A stretch of DNA of 40,804 nucleotides from Rhodoferax ferrireducens (GCA_002083775.1 MTEI01000021.1:1-40804), one strand, 5' to 3'. Positions 15,723-24,094 are shown, numbered from the stretch's first letter. The notes: generated by a model not told the origin, from the sequence alone. Translations and numbers: made by a program.

Positions 15723-18500
15723 TTAAGCCATCAGGCGCCGGGTAAAGCAGGTCCGCAAAATGCGCATGCGCTCGGTCCAACCCTGGCTGACCGCAAAAAA
15801 CACATCGGCGGCGGCACGGGCATCGGTGCTCTCGGCACTGTGTTCTGACCAGGCTGGTGCGTGCAGGCAACCCACGGGTGTGTTGCCCAGCAGCAGCTGC
15901 CAGTCGCGGCCAATGGCATACCACTCTGACAAGCCCCTTGGCCTGGCACCAAACCAGCTGCGTCGCCCAGCCAAGATGTCGAGCCAGGCACCGTAAAGCG
16001 CCAGCGGGTGCGGTGGCTTGCTTGCCGAATCGGGGGCGCAGCGCAGGGTCAGGAGGTGAAGCTTGGCGGTGTCGGCATCGCGCCCCACCACCACCGCTTG
16101 TTTTACCCAGCGCAGTGGCAAGCCCCTGGCGCGGCGCACACCGGTGTCAACAGCCAACCAAGGCAGGCAAACCAGGCAAGCCACGGTGGCCGTCGCGCGC
16201 GCCAGCCAGGAGGTGCTTGCGCGCGCTTTGTGGTGCAGGTCCAACAGCAGGCCCTCAGACGCGGGCAGCACGGTGCGCACCCCCAGTTTCAGGTGCTGCA
16301 CGTTTTGGGCGTTGACCACCGTGCCGTCAAGCTCAAGTTGTTGTCCGACAAAGGTTTGCGGCAACACCACACTGTGGCGAATCACGGCGCCGGTGGACAC
16401 CACCACATCGCGGGTCAGCACGGTGCCTGCGCCGATAGACGCGCCTTGTGCCACAAAGCAGCCGGGGCCGATCAGGGCCGGGCCAACAATCAGGGCGCCC
16501 TGTTCCAGAACCGCATCCGGGCTGTAGGCACCCCAGCTGGCGCGCAGCCAAGTGGCAGGCACCCGGCGCATGAACGCGTCGGTCAGGGCGACTTGTTGGG
16601 CCGCAAGCAGGGCTGCTGCGCTGGCGGGTTGCACAAATTGCGCGGCTTCCAGCACCTGCAATTGGGTGGTTTGGCTGCACAGGTGGGCGCCGAAGGTGGC
16701 TTCATCACAATGCAAGGGCATGGCCTGCAGGGTGGCCGCGCTGGCCATACCCCAACCGGCCCAATGCACCGCGCTGGCATCTTGGGTGTGCGCCAGCACC
16801 TGGCCATGCGCGACCATGCTGGCCAACACATCTGCATCGATCCAGCGGTCTGCATGGCCCAGCAACACCTGCTCGGTTGCATTCAGTCCGAGTGACTGCA
16901 ACACCTTGTAAGGGGTTGCCGCGTCTTTGACCAAATGCCAGCGCAACTGAATGCCCCAGCGCTCACCCTGGGCCAGCAATTGGCGCAAGGCCTCGGGGCG
17001 GGCACTCACCACCAGGTCAAGCTGTTTGATACCCAGGTCGGCCAACTGGTCGAGGGCTCGCTCAAGGAAGGTGCTGCAGCCAAACGGCAGCAGGGCTGCG
17101 GAGAAATCAAACGGCACCGGAATGTCTTGTGCTGCCGGGGTGGTGGCAAACAGCACACAGCGCTGGCCCGTTGACAGCGTTGGCAAGGACTCATCCTTGA
17201 GGGTGTCGTTGGCGCGCTGGCGAAACCCCAAGCGTTGCAGCACGATGCGGCCCAGAAAAGTGAAGTTGCCCACCAAATAACGCTGCCACATGCGCCCCGG
17301 CTCTTGCATCAGGCGGTAAACCCATTCCAGCCCGGTGTCGCGCATCCAGCTGGGTGCCCGGCTGATGCGCCCTGACACAAAGTCAAACAGGCCGCCCACA
17401 CCAATGGCCACTTTGACGCCGAGTTGGTGCAGTTGCCGGTCAATGAAGATGTCTTGCATGGGTACGCCGCGTGCCACCAGCAACACATCGGCGCCACTGG
17501 CGCGCACCTCGGCGGCGACTTCGCCCTCTTGCGCGACACCGAAAAAGCCGTCGCGGTAACCGGCGATGCGCAAGGTGGGCCACTGCGCTTGCACCTGCTG
17601 GGCCACACGCGCCACCACGTCGGGTTGGCCACCCAGCAGGAAGAGGCTGGCATTTCGGCGCGCCAGCATGTCACACAAGCGCGGAAACAAGTCGGTGCCG
17701 TTGACGTTTTGCTTGAGCGGCAGCCCCATGATGTCGGCGGCGATTTTGATGCCAATGCCATCGGGCAAGACCATGGCGGCACGCGCCAGAATGCGGCGGT
17801 AACCCCGGTCGTGGGCGGCAATGTTGACACACGCCGGGTTCACAAAGCTCACCTGCTGGGTGGTGTTGCCGTCGATCATCTGGCTCAATTGGTCAATGGC
17901 CTGCGCCATGTCGATGTTGTCAAAAAACACGTCACCCACACACACCCGCGCTGCGTTGGGCGCTTTAGGCAAGGGCAGCCAGGCCACCAGAGCGGCGCGC
18001 AGCAGCAGGCCAAAGTCGTGGCGGAGGCCGCGTTGGGCTATGTATTCAAGCTCGGCTTCGTGCTCAGTTCCAAAAGCTACCGCCGTGCGTTGGCGCAGGT
18101 CCCAAATGTTCACCAGGCCGGGGCGCAAGGTGACTGCGGTGTCGATCCGGCGTTGACCGGCATCCACGGCCACCGCTTTGGGGCCAACCCAGGCCATGTC
18201 ACCTGCCAAAATGTTCAGCAGCACCGGCCACTGCGACAGGCCCATGCCTGCAAAGACGCGGCCAAGAAAAGAGTCCGGAAAATCAAGCTGCCAACGGCTG
18301 AAGTGTGGCTGGGTGTGCCCCACGTACCGCACGGCGCGGGCGCGACCCACCGCCCAGCCCAAAGCCAGGGGCAGGGCCAGCAACACCAGGGCCAGCGTCG
18401 CCAGGGTGATGTCCATCAGGCGCAGTTGCCGGTCAATGCGCTGCGCGTTCGGGCTGGCAGGGTTTTGCAAGGGGGTGGGGGTTGTCATCCAGGTGTTCAT
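15723..18500 (-). CDS. 925-aa fusion: degenerate sugar transferase, WecG/TagA, nucleotidyltransferase-like and hexapeptide domains
   Basis: Reading in order: residues about 28-175 resemble an undecaprenyl-phosphate sugar transferase (LNILAGDMAWVGP and RPGLVNIWDLR) but lack the catalytic Asp-Glu; about 186-415 is an intact WecG/TagA/CpsF glycosyltransferase (VSFVNPACVNIA, VLPDGIGI, NGTDLFPRLC, FLLGG, GVGGLFDFVSG); about 440-680 looks like a sugar-nucleotidyltransferase fold; about 685-755 has hexapeptide-repeat spacing; and about 790-925 again resembles a sugar-transferase tail (LDILAGRRSWFGARPRG). It probably adds the second sugar to the lipid-linked primer, while the extra parts may be scaffolding. 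AAGGA precedes the ATG. It follows the sugar transferase gene by 18 bp. Confidence 0.82.
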   Translation of the reverse strand: MNTWMTTPTPLQNPASPNAQRIDRQLRLMDITLATLALVLLALPLALGWAVGRARAVRYVGHTQPHFSRWQLDFPDSFLGRVFAGMGLSQWPVLLNILAGDMAWVGPKAVAVDAGQRRIDTAVTLRPGLVNIWDLRQRTAVAFGTEHEAELEYIAQRGLRHDFGLLLRAALVAWLPLPKAPNAARVCVGDVFFDNIDMAQAIDQLSQMIDGNTTQQVSFVNPACVNIAAHDRGYRRILARAAMVLPDGIGIKIAADIMGLPLKQNVNGTDLFPRLCDMLARRNASLFLLGGQPDVVARVAQQVQAQWPTLRIAGYRDGFFGVAQEGEVAAEVRASGADVLLVARGVPMQDIFIDRQLHQLGVKVAIGVGGLFDFVSGRISRAPSWMRDTGLEWVYRLMQEPGRMWQRYLVGNFTFLGRIVLQRLGFRQRANDTLKDESLPTLSTGQRCVLFATTPAAQDIPVPFDFSAALLPFGCSTFLERALDQLADLGIKQLDLVVSARPEALRQLLAQGERWGIQLRWHLVKDAATPYKVLQSLGLNATEQVLLGHADRWIDADVLASMVAHGQVLAHTQDASAVHWAGWGMASAATLQAMPLHCDEATFGAHLCSQTTQLQVLEAAQFVQPASAAALLAAQQVALTDAFMRRVPATWLRASWGAYSPDAVLEQGALIVGPALIGPGCFVAQGASIGAGTVLTRDVVVSTGAVIRHSVVLPQTFVGQQLELDGTVVNAQNVQHLKLGVRTVLPASEGLLLDLHHKARASTSWLARATATVACLVCLPWLAVDTGVRRARGLPLRWVKQAVVVGRDADTAKLHLLTLRCAPDSASKPPHPLALYGAWLDILAGRRSWFGARPRGLSEWYAIGRDWQLLLGNTPVGCLHAPAWSEHSAESTDARAAADVFFAVSQGWTERMRILRTCFTRRLMA

Positions 18501-18518
18501 GGGGTGTCCTTGTCTGAA

Positions 18519-19217
18519 TCAATACGCGCCACGGCCACGCACCACGGCAGGCAGGGTTTGGGCGATCAGCTTGATGTCGTTGCCCAGCGAGCGTTGCTGG
18601 ATGTAGTCAATGTCCATTTCCACTTGCTGGGGAAATGGAATCTCTGAGCGCCCATTGACCTGCCAGATGCAGGTCAAGCCGGGTGTTACCGACAGGCGCT
18701 GGCGCTCTTGCATGGTGTAGCGGGCCACTTCGCTGACCAGCGGTGGGCGCGGGCCGACCAGGCTCATGTCACCGCGCACAATGCTCCAGAGTTGGGGCAG
18801 CTCATCAATGCTGGTGCGCCGGATCAGGCGGCCGATGGGTGTGATGCGCGGGTCGCGCTTCATCTTGAAGGTCACGCCGTTGCTGCCGTGTTCGTTGGTG
18901 GCCAGCAGCGCTGCCCTGACGGCTTCGGCGTTGACACACATGGAGCGAAACTTGGGGAAGCTGAACACACGCCCGTTCAGCCCCACGCGCTGCTGCCAAA
19001 ACAGCACAGGGCCACGGTCATACAGTTTGACGCCCAAGGCCACCATCAGGAACAAAGGTGACAACAGCACCAAGGCTGGCAGCACCAGCGCCAGGTCAAG
19101 GCTGCGCTTGAACATGGGGAATTTGCGGGTTGACCACCACCACGCAAGGCGGGTGCGCCGGGCGCGCAGCCGGTTGGCAAAGGGGGCACCGAGTTGGGGG
19201 ATTTGGTTGTGGGTCAT
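18519..19217 (-). CDS. Undecaprenyl-phosphate sugar-1-phosphate transferase (EPS priming enzyme)
   Basis: The 232-aa protein belongs to the bacterial sugar transferase (WbaP/WcaJ/EpsL catalytic core) family. It has one N-terminal membrane segment (about residues 40-62), the FPKFRSM motif, IDELPQLWSIVRGDMSLVGP with the catalytic Asp-Glu, and TPGLTCIWQVNGRSEI. It moves a hexose-1-phosphate from its UDP-sugar to undecaprenyl phosphate at the inner membrane, the committed step of repeat-unit assembly. It heads a minus-strand unit continued by the WecG fusion and is divergent from the histidine kinase gene across a 139-bp control region. The substrate sugar cannot be told from sequence. Confidence 0.93.
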   Translation of the reverse strand: MTHNQIPQLGAPFANRLRARRTRLAWWWSTRKFPMFKRSLDLALVLPALVLLSPLFLMVALGVKLYDRGPVLFWQQRVGLNGRVFSFPKFRSMCVNAEAVRAALLATNEHGSNGVTFKMKRDPRITPIGRLIRRTSIDELPQLWSIVRGDMSLVGPRPPLVSEVARYTMQERQRLSVTPGLTCIWQVNGRSEIPFPQQVEMDIDYIQQRSLGNDIKLIAQTLPAVVRGRGAY

Positions 19218-19273
19218 GTGGGGCTGCCTTGGATGTGATGGGGTGAATTACAGTTGTGAATGCCTTTGGAGTT

Positions 19274-19289
19274 GTCACAGCAATGTGAA
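19274..19289. promoter_or_regulatory. Candidate EPS operator, site 3 (divergent promoter region)
   Basis: GTCACA-GCAA-TGTGAA forms an inverted repeat between the sugar transferase and kinase genes. It matches the pattern at 21975-21990, 24611-24626 and, more weakly, 26620-26635. Confidence 0.5.
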
Positions 19290-19302
19290 CGACTTGTTAA
19301 AC

Positions 19303-19318
19303 TGACACGGCACTTGCG
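19303..19318 (+). promoter_or_regulatory. Possible sigma-54 promoter of the kinase gene
   Basis: TGACACG-N4-TTGCG fits the -24/-12 consensus TGGCACG-N4-TTGC except for A in place of the second -24 G, with correct spacing. It lies about 40 bp before the ATG. Confidence 0.35.
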
Positions 19319-19356
19319 CTTTCAACCCCTTTCAGCCCCTTGAGAAGCCCACCTAC

Positions 19357-21186
19357 ATGCACCGCACCATGAGTTCTGTGCCCGCTTTGAGGATCCTTGT
19401 GGCTGACGACATTGAGGTCTCCCGCCTGCAGTTGTGCGCCCTGGTGCAGGCGCTGGGCCATGAGGTGCATGCCGTGTCCAGCGGTGCCCAGGCGGTGCAA
19501 CAGGCGGTGCAGCAAGCACCGGACCTGGTGCTGCTGGACCTGCTGATGCCCGACATGGATGGCTTTGCGGTGACTGAGCAATTGCGCTCACTGATCTACG
19601 ACCGTTGGTTGCCGGTGATCGTGACTTCGTCGCTCGAAGGTGACGAGCATTTCATTCATGCGCTGTTGGGTGGCGCCGACGACTACCTGACGAGGCCCAT
19701 CAACCCCTCGCTTTTGGAGGCCAAACTGCGCCACTATGGCCGGGTGTTGGGCTTGCAGTCGCGCCTGGCGGTGCAGTCACAGCGCCAGCGCGACATCAAT
19801 GACAACATTCTGGATGCGGTGATCACGCTCAATGGCCATGGCTCGATTGAGGAAGCCAATTTTGCCGCCATGCGGCTTTTTGGTGATGGCTTGCATCGTC
19901 TGGATGGCCAGTCTTGCCAGCAGGTGCTGGGGGTCAGCTTGGAGCAGTTGATGTCGCAAACCGAGGTGTCTCTGGCCCGCTCTGCTGGGGGGCAATTTCC
20001 GGCAGAACTGGCCTTGAGCGAGTGGCGTGAGGCTGGCCGGGTGCATTACACCGTGGTGGTGCGTGACCTGACTGAGCGCCAGCACATGGCGCGCATGAAG
20101 GACGAATTTCTGGCCACCGTCAGCCATGAGTTGCGCACCCCGCTGACGTCGGTGCTGGGCGCGCTAGGCCTGTTGGCATCAGGTGCTGCAGGTGCGCTGC
20201 CCAAGGCCGCTCTGCCCTTGGCAGAAGCGGCCAAGCGCAATGGCGAACGCCTGAGCCGATTGATTGACGACATTTTGGATTTGACCAAACTCGAAGGCAA
20301 CCAGATGGTGCTGCAACTGCGCCCGCAACACTTGGCGCCCCTGCTGCGTGAAGCCTTGTCGGCCAACCAGGGTTATGCGCAACGCGCTGGGGTTCACCTT
20401 AGCCTAGAGGTGCCCGAAGGCAGCCCGCAGGTGCGCCTGGATGCTGACCGGTTTTTGCAGGTGATGGCCAATTTGTTGTCCAACGCCATCAAGCATTCGC
20501 CTGCCGGTGACACCGTTTACGTGGTGCTGGCCTGGACCGAGGCGGTGGTCAGGGTCAGGGTGCGTGACCGGGGGCCGGGCATTGACCCGAAGTTTCGCGC
20601 CCGCATGTTCGAGAAGTTTTCACAGGCCGATGGCTCGGACCGGCGCACCCAGGGCGGCACGGGCCTGGGCCTGTACATCACCCGCATGCTGGTCGAACGC
20701 ATGGGGGGCAGGGTGGCGGTGGATTCGGTGGCAGGTGAGGGGGCCACCTTCATCGTCGAGTTGCCGGTGATGGATGCCAAGCTGCCGGTATGGGCGCCTT
20801 GGCTGCTGCACATTGACAGCGATGTGGACGCACGTCGCCGGGTGGCTGACTGGTTGTCCCCGCTGTGCCCGGTAGAAGGCGTGGCGAATTTGCAGCAGGC
20901 GCAAGATTTGCAGGAGGTGCAAGTTTTGCAAAAGCAATGTGTCCGCCAACGCCCGGTTATGGTGTTGGCAGACCCGCAAACCCAGGGTTCTGCGGAAGAT
21001 TTTTGTGCTGCGCTGCAGCGTTTGGCGCCAGGGCATGTGGTCTTGCTTTACAGCGATGCGGTGGATGCGGACTTTGTGGCGCGTGTGGGCCTGAACTGGT
21101 TGCAAAAGTCCCAGGCAGGCCGAGACCAACTGCGGGCAGCCGTGCAGGCAGCGCTGGTCAAAAACAACCAGGAGGCTGTGCCATGA
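19357..21186 (+). CDS. REC-PAS-histidine kinase with a degenerate C-terminal receiver
   Basis: The 609-aa cytoplasmic sensor kinase has no membrane segment. Domains are an N-terminal receiver (about 12-130; D17/D18, D61, T90), a PAS-like region (about 147-240), HisKA with H257 in FLATVSHELRTP, HATPase (N-box LLSNAIKH, DRGPGID, GGTGLGLYITRML), and a C-terminal part (about 485-600) that looks like a receiver without its Asp pocket (LLHIDSDVDARRRV, VMVLADPQTQG). The N-terminal receiver has Arg113 (LTRPI) where Lys is nearly universal, so its signalling may differ. It overlaps the next receiver gene by ATGA, and the lone REC and Hpt genes that follow complete a phosphorelay set. Confidence 0.92.
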   Translation: MHRTMSSVPALRILVADDIEVSRLQLCALVQALGHEVHAVSSGAQAVQQAVQQAPDLVLLDLLMPDMDGFAVTEQLRSLIYDRWLPVIVTSSLEGDEHFIHALLGGADDYLTRPINPSLLEAKLRHYGRVLGLQSRLAVQSQRQRDINDNILDAVITLNGHGSIEEANFAAMRLFGDGLHRLDGQSCQQVLGVSLEQLMSQTEVSLARSAGGQFPAELALSEWREAGRVHYTVVVRDLTERQHMARMKDEFLATVSHELRTPLTSVLGALGLLASGAAGALPKAALPLAEAAKRNGERLSRLIDDILDLTKLEGNQMVLQLRPQHLAPLLREALSANQGYAQRAGVHLSLEVPEGSPQVRLDADRFLQVMANLLSNAIKHSPAGDTVYVVLAWTEAVVRVRVRDRGPGIDPKFRARMFEKFSQADGSDRRTQGGTGLGLYITRMLVERMGGRVAVDSVAGEGATFIVELPVMDAKLPVWAPWLLHIDSDVDARRRVADWLSPLCPVEGVANLQQAQDLQEVQVLQKQCVRQRPVMVLADPQTQGSAEDFCAALQRLAPGHVVLLYSDAVDADFVARVGLNWLQKSQAGRDQLRAAVQAALVKNNQEAVP

Positions 21187-21581
21187 GTGAACTGCAACGC
21201 GTGATGTGTGTGGAAGACGACCCCGACATCCGCATGATTCTTGAATTCAGCCTGACCACCTTGGGCGGCTACGCGGTGTGCATGTGCGCGGGTGGGCGAG
21301 CAGCGTTGACCCAAGCACCGTTGTTTATGCCTGACCTGGTGCTGCTCGATGTCATGATGCCTGACATGAGTGGCCCGGAAACCCTGGCTGCCTTGCGCCA
21401 GCAGCCCGGCATGAAAGGCGTGCCGGTGGTGTTCATCACGGCCAAAGCCATGCCCGAAGAAGTGGAAGCCTTGCTGGTGCATGGCGCCACCGGCGTGATC
21501 GTCAAACCGTTTGACCCGGTGACCTTGCCGCAGGACATTCGCATGTATTGGGAGCACGGACGTGGCATCTTCCCCGGCTGA
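21183..21581 (+). CDS. Single-domain response regulator
   Basis: This 132-aa stand-alone receiver has E11/D12/D13, phosphoacceptor D56 (LLDVMMP), T86 and K108 (IVKPF) all in place. It has no output domain. It therefore either shuttles phosphate between the upstream hybrid kinase and the downstream Hpt protein or acts by direct protein contact. The ATG overlaps the kinase stop codon (ATGA), which indicates translational coupling, and its 3' end overlaps the Hpt gene by 20 bp. Confidence 0.92.
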   Translation: MSELQRVMCVEDDPDIRMILEFSLTTLGGYAVCMCAGGRAALTQAPLFMPDLVLLDVMMPDMSGPETLAALRQQPGMKGVPVVFITAKAMPEEVEALLVHGATGVIVKPFDPVTLPQDIRMYWEHGRGIFPG

Positions 21582-21876
21582 CGGACTCTCTGCGGCAGCA
21601 CGCCAGCAGTTTGAAAATTTGCGCCAGCATTTTGCAGCTGGCCTGTCGGCGCGCTGGCTTGCCATCAGCCAGGCGGCTGACCTGCCAGCACAGCAGGCGC
21701 TGTTGCACCGCCTTTGTGGCAGCGCCGGGAGCTTTGGTTTTGAGCGTCTGGGGCAACTGGCGCGCCAGGCCGAGGGGCTTTGTGCCTTGGGCGACACCAT
21801 GGCGCTGGCCGCGTGTTTAAGCCAGCTTGAGGTTGAAATCAAGGCCAGTCAAGCGGTTTTTTCACCGAATTCTTGA
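21562..21876 (+). CDS. Hpt-domain phosphotransfer protein
   Basis: The 104-aa, all-helical protein has the Hpt signature HRLCGSAGSFGFERL with H49 as the phosphate carrier. In standard members the sequence is H-x-L-K-G, and here Cys replaces Lys. It should pass phosphoryl groups between the hybrid kinase, the lone receiver and possibly the receiver of the PP2C protein at 13059-15521, as HptB does for HsbR in Pseudomonas aeruginosa. The start overlaps the preceding receiver gene by 20 bp. A GTG or later start is possible, but the ATG keeps the full first helix. Confidence 0.85.
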   Translation: MASSPADGLSAAARQQFENLRQHFAAGLSARWLAISQAADLPAQQALLHRLCGSAGSFGFERLGQLARQAEGLCALGDTMALAACLSQLEVEIKASQAVFSPNS

Positions 21877-21881
21877 GACTG

Positions 21882-21935
21882 CCATCTGCCGCATCTGCCG
21901 CATCTGCCGCATCTGCCGCATCTGCCGCATTTGCC
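21882..21935 (+). repeat. 9-bp tandem repeat GCATCTGCC
   Basis: About six units lie head to tail: four exact (21891-21926) with near-matches at both ends. The array lies just after the Hpt stop codon and before the STAS promoter. Its length in whole units makes it a candidate variable-number locus. Confidence 0.85.
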
Positions 21936-21974
21936 AGCTTTGCCAAGTCTGCTGAGTTCACAAAGGGGCAAGGC

Positions 21975-21990
21975 GTCACAGTGTTGTGAC
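21975..21990. promoter_or_regulatory. Candidate EPS operator, site 1 (STAS gene)
   Basis: GTCACA-GTGT-TGTGAC is a perfect 6-bp-arm palindrome 68 bp upstream of the STAS start codon. It is the best copy of the motif shared with 19274-19289, 24611-24626 and 26620-26635. Confidence 0.6.
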
Positions 21991-21992
21991 AC

Positions 21993-22010
21993 TTGGCACC
22001 CCCACTGCGC
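21993..22010 (+). promoter_or_regulatory. Possible sigma-54 promoter of the STAS gene
   Basis: TTGGCACC and CTGC place GG (21995-21996) and GC (22007-22008) exactly 10 bases apart, as sigma-54 requires. The predicted start is about 40 bp before the ATG. The palindrome abuts it upstream. Confidence 0.45.
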
Positions 22011-22057
22011 ATGTAATACGGGTTAGCCAATTTCGCTATTTACCCAAGGATGCCAAG

Positions 22058-22396
22058 ATGGAACTCAAAGGATGCATTGAAGACAACGACGTGCTGGTCA
22101 TTGAACTGCGCGAGGACAACCTGGACGCCAGCAATGTGCGTGAATTCAAGGACGCTATTGGCGCAGTGATTCACGAGCGCACCCGTGTGGTGCTGGACAT
22201 GTCAGGTGTCAAGTTTGTCGACAGCTCGGGTCTGGGGGCCTTGATCTCTTGCCTGCGCCAGCTCAATGGCCGCCGTGGCGACTTCAAGCTGTGCGCCATG
22301 TCAAAAACGGTGCGTGCCCTGTTTGAGCTGATGCGCATGCACCGGGTGTTCAATATTCATGACACCCGCGAGGAAGCTGTACGGTCTTTCGCCTGA
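22058..22396 (+). CDS. STAS-domain anti-sigma-factor antagonist
   Basis: The 112-aa single STAS domain has the phosphorylation motif VKFVDSSGLGALIS, with S56/S57 the acceptor candidates. It is preceded by the usual beta-alpha start and followed by LCAMSKTVRALFELMRMHRVF. Such proteins are the switch component of partner-switching systems: a HATPase kinase phosphorylates the Ser and a PP2C phosphatase removes the phosphate. Both activities are predicted in the protein at 13059-15521. The start at 22058 follows an AAGGA site and matches family length. Its own upstream region carries the palindrome and sigma-54-like boxes. The target of the free STAS protein is not evident. Confidence 0.92.
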   Translation: MELKGCIEDNDVLVIELREDNLDASNVREFKDAIGAVIHERTRVVLDMSGVKFVDSSGLGALISCLRQLNGRRGDFKLCAMSKTVRALFELMRMHRVFNIHDTREEAVRSFA

Positions 22397-22429
22397 CACC
22401 GCCCGAGTCTGTGCCGACCGGGAAACCTC

Positions 22430-23440
22430 ATGAATTTGCAAATTGAAACGCTGCGGGGCTTGGCCTGCCTGCTGCTGGTGGCCTACCACGTGGTGGGTGC
22501 CGATGCCAGCTTTGGCTTGCAGGTGGCAGACGGGCCGCTGCGCTGGCTCAACGACGGCATGGCTTACTTGCGCATGCCGCTGTTTACCTTCTTGTCCGGT
22601 TTGGTGTATGGCTTGCGGCCATTTGGCGGTAACAGCCAGGCTTTTTTGAGTGGCAAAGCGCGCCGTCTGCTGGTGCCGATGCTGGTGGTGGGGACGACGT
22701 TTGCCGCATTGCAGGCGGCGATGCCAGGCACTAATTCTTCAGCTGGGCCTTGGTATTTATGGCATGTGTGGCCTGTTGCCCACTTCTGGTTTGTCGAGTC
22801 GCTGTTTTTGGTGTTTGTGTTGCTGTGGGCGCTGGAGCGTGCAGCCTTGCTGAAAACTGGCCAAAGTTTTGCCGTGGTGTTTGCGCTGGCGTGCGGGCTC
22901 TATTTGTCGGTGCGTGGCTGGCACTGGTTTGGCATTGAAGGGGCTATTTACCTGTTGCCGTATTTTCTGGGGGGCTTGGCTGCCACCCGGTTTTCGCTGC
23001 GCGTGCCGCTGGCCAAACCATGGGTCAAAGCCGCGCTGTTGGTCTGTGCGGTGGGCGCAGTGGTGTGGATGGGCGTGCCTGTGTCCAACCCTGATCGGCG
23101 CACGGTTTTGATGCTGCTTTCGGGCTTGTCTTTGTGTCTGTTGTGCCTGAGTTTTGGCTGGGCCAACCGCCATTTGGCAGGCATTGGGCGGCACTCTTAT
23201 GCCATTTACCTTTTTCACGTCTTTTTTACCGCCGCCAGCAGAATTGCCTTGGACCGATTGCAGATGGATGCCATGCCCATTGATTTGGTGGCGGGCGTGG
23301 TGCTGGGGCTGGCTGGCCCAATGGTGCTTGAGCGGCTGGCGAGCCGATTCAAGTGGTCGGCGACGTTGCTGCTGGGCAAGTCACTCAGGCATCGGGTGGG
23401 CGTTGGCGCAAAGCTGCCGCAAATGGCGCCAGCCAACTGA
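22430..23440 (+). CDS. Membrane acyltransferase (acyltransferase 3 family)
   Basis: The 336-aa integral membrane protein has about 9-10 hydrophobic segments. It opens with IETLRGLACLLLVAYHVVG, the R-G-x-A and catalytic His-containing first helix of the OafA/NodX/OpgC family. RMPLFTFLSGLVYG follows, and RHSYAIYLFHVFF lies near the end. Members add acetyl or succinyl groups to surface sugars from the cytoplasmic side. It begins 33 bp after the STAS gene and 15 bp before the next membrane protein gene, so it is likely in one operon with them. The acyl group and sugar target are unknown. Confidence 0.88.
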   Translation: MNLQIETLRGLACLLLVAYHVVGADASFGLQVADGPLRWLNDGMAYLRMPLFTFLSGLVYGLRPFGGNSQAFLSGKARRLLVPMLVVGTTFAALQAAMPGTNSSAGPWYLWHVWPVAHFWFVESLFLVFVLLWALERAALLKTGQSFAVVFALACGLYLSVRGWHWFGIEGAIYLLPYFLGGLAATRFSLRVPLAKPWVKAALLVCAVGAVVWMGVPVSNPDRRTVLMLLSGLSLCLLCLSFGWANRHLAGIGRHSYAIYLFHVFFTAASRIALDRLQMDAMPIDLVAGVVLGLAGPMVLERLASRFKWSATLLLGKSLRHRVGVGAKLPQMAPAN

Positions 23441-23455
23441 AGGCGCAGGCGCCTG

Positions 23456-24094
23456 ATGGACAGCTTTGTGCATAGCCTTTACCAAGCCATTGAGCACGCC
23501 AGCCCGATTTGGCAGCAAGCCATCCATCGCCTGAGCTGGTCGCATGGGCTGGTGGCCAGCGCTTATGGTGCGGCGGCGTGGCTTTGTTTTTTGAATGTGC
23601 AGGCTGAAAAAGAAGCGCAGGGGTCTTGCGCACTGTGCTGGGCTGCGACCGTGCTTTTGTGTCTGCTGGGTGCCAACGTGGTGTTGCAAGCAGACGTGTT
23701 TGTGACCCAAACGCTGCGCACCATGGCCAGGTTGCAGGACTGGTACGGGCAGCGGCGCGTGCTGCAATATGTGGTGATTGGCCTCATGGCATTGGCTGCG
23801 CTGCTTGCACTGAATTCAAGAATCTGGCTGTCGCAAAGGTTCCGACCCAACGCGCAGACCCACACCGGTGCGGTGAGCGCCGGGCTGCTGGCGCTGCTGA
23901 TGTTGTTTGCCGTGCGGCTGGTGTCGGCACACGGTACAGATGCGGTGCTCGATGTGCGCCTTTTGGGTGTGTCCATCGGGCGCTTGTTTGAGCTGGCGTG
24001 CCTTGCCTGTGTGATGTGGGGCGCGTTGTGCAGCCTGCGTTGGCCATTCGCCAACCCCAAACCCTACCCTCAAGGTATTGACCATCATGTTTGA
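23456..24094 (+). CDS. Unknown inner-membrane protein of the EPS locus
   Basis: The 212-aa protein has about five hydrophobic segments (about residues 35-50, 62-80, 105-122, 138-158 and 170-192). I recognise no family. The N-terminus is amphipathic and the C-terminus (after LRWPFANPKPYPQG) is short and cytoplasmic. It lies between two acyltransferase genes, is preceded by AAGG, and overlaps the acetyltransferase start by 8 bp, so a role in polysaccharide modification or in holding the enzymes at the membrane is plausible but only by context. Confidence 0.7.
   Translation: MDSFVHSLYQAIEHASPIWQQAIHRLSWSHGLVASAYGAAAWLCFLNVQAEKEAQGSCALCWAATVLLCLLGANVVLQADVFVTQTLRTMARLQDWYGQRRVLQYVVIGLMALAALLALNSRIWLSQRFRPNAQTHTGAVSAGLLALLMLFAVRLVSAHGTDAVLDVRLLGVSIGRLFELACLACVMWGALCSLRWPFANPKPYPQGIDHHV

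Noticed and set aside
17424..18647. 407-codon plus-strand open frame
   Set aside because: It is a shadow of the GC-rich WecG-fusion and sugar-transferase genes on the other strand; its Gln/His-rich composition is typical of antisense frames.
20865..21581. Longer plus-strand frame in front of the lone receiver
   Set aside because: It overlaps the kinase C-terminus out of frame; the receiver starts properly at the ATGA overlap at 21183.
21882..21935. CRISPR array
   Set aside because: The units are contiguous 9-mers with no spacers.
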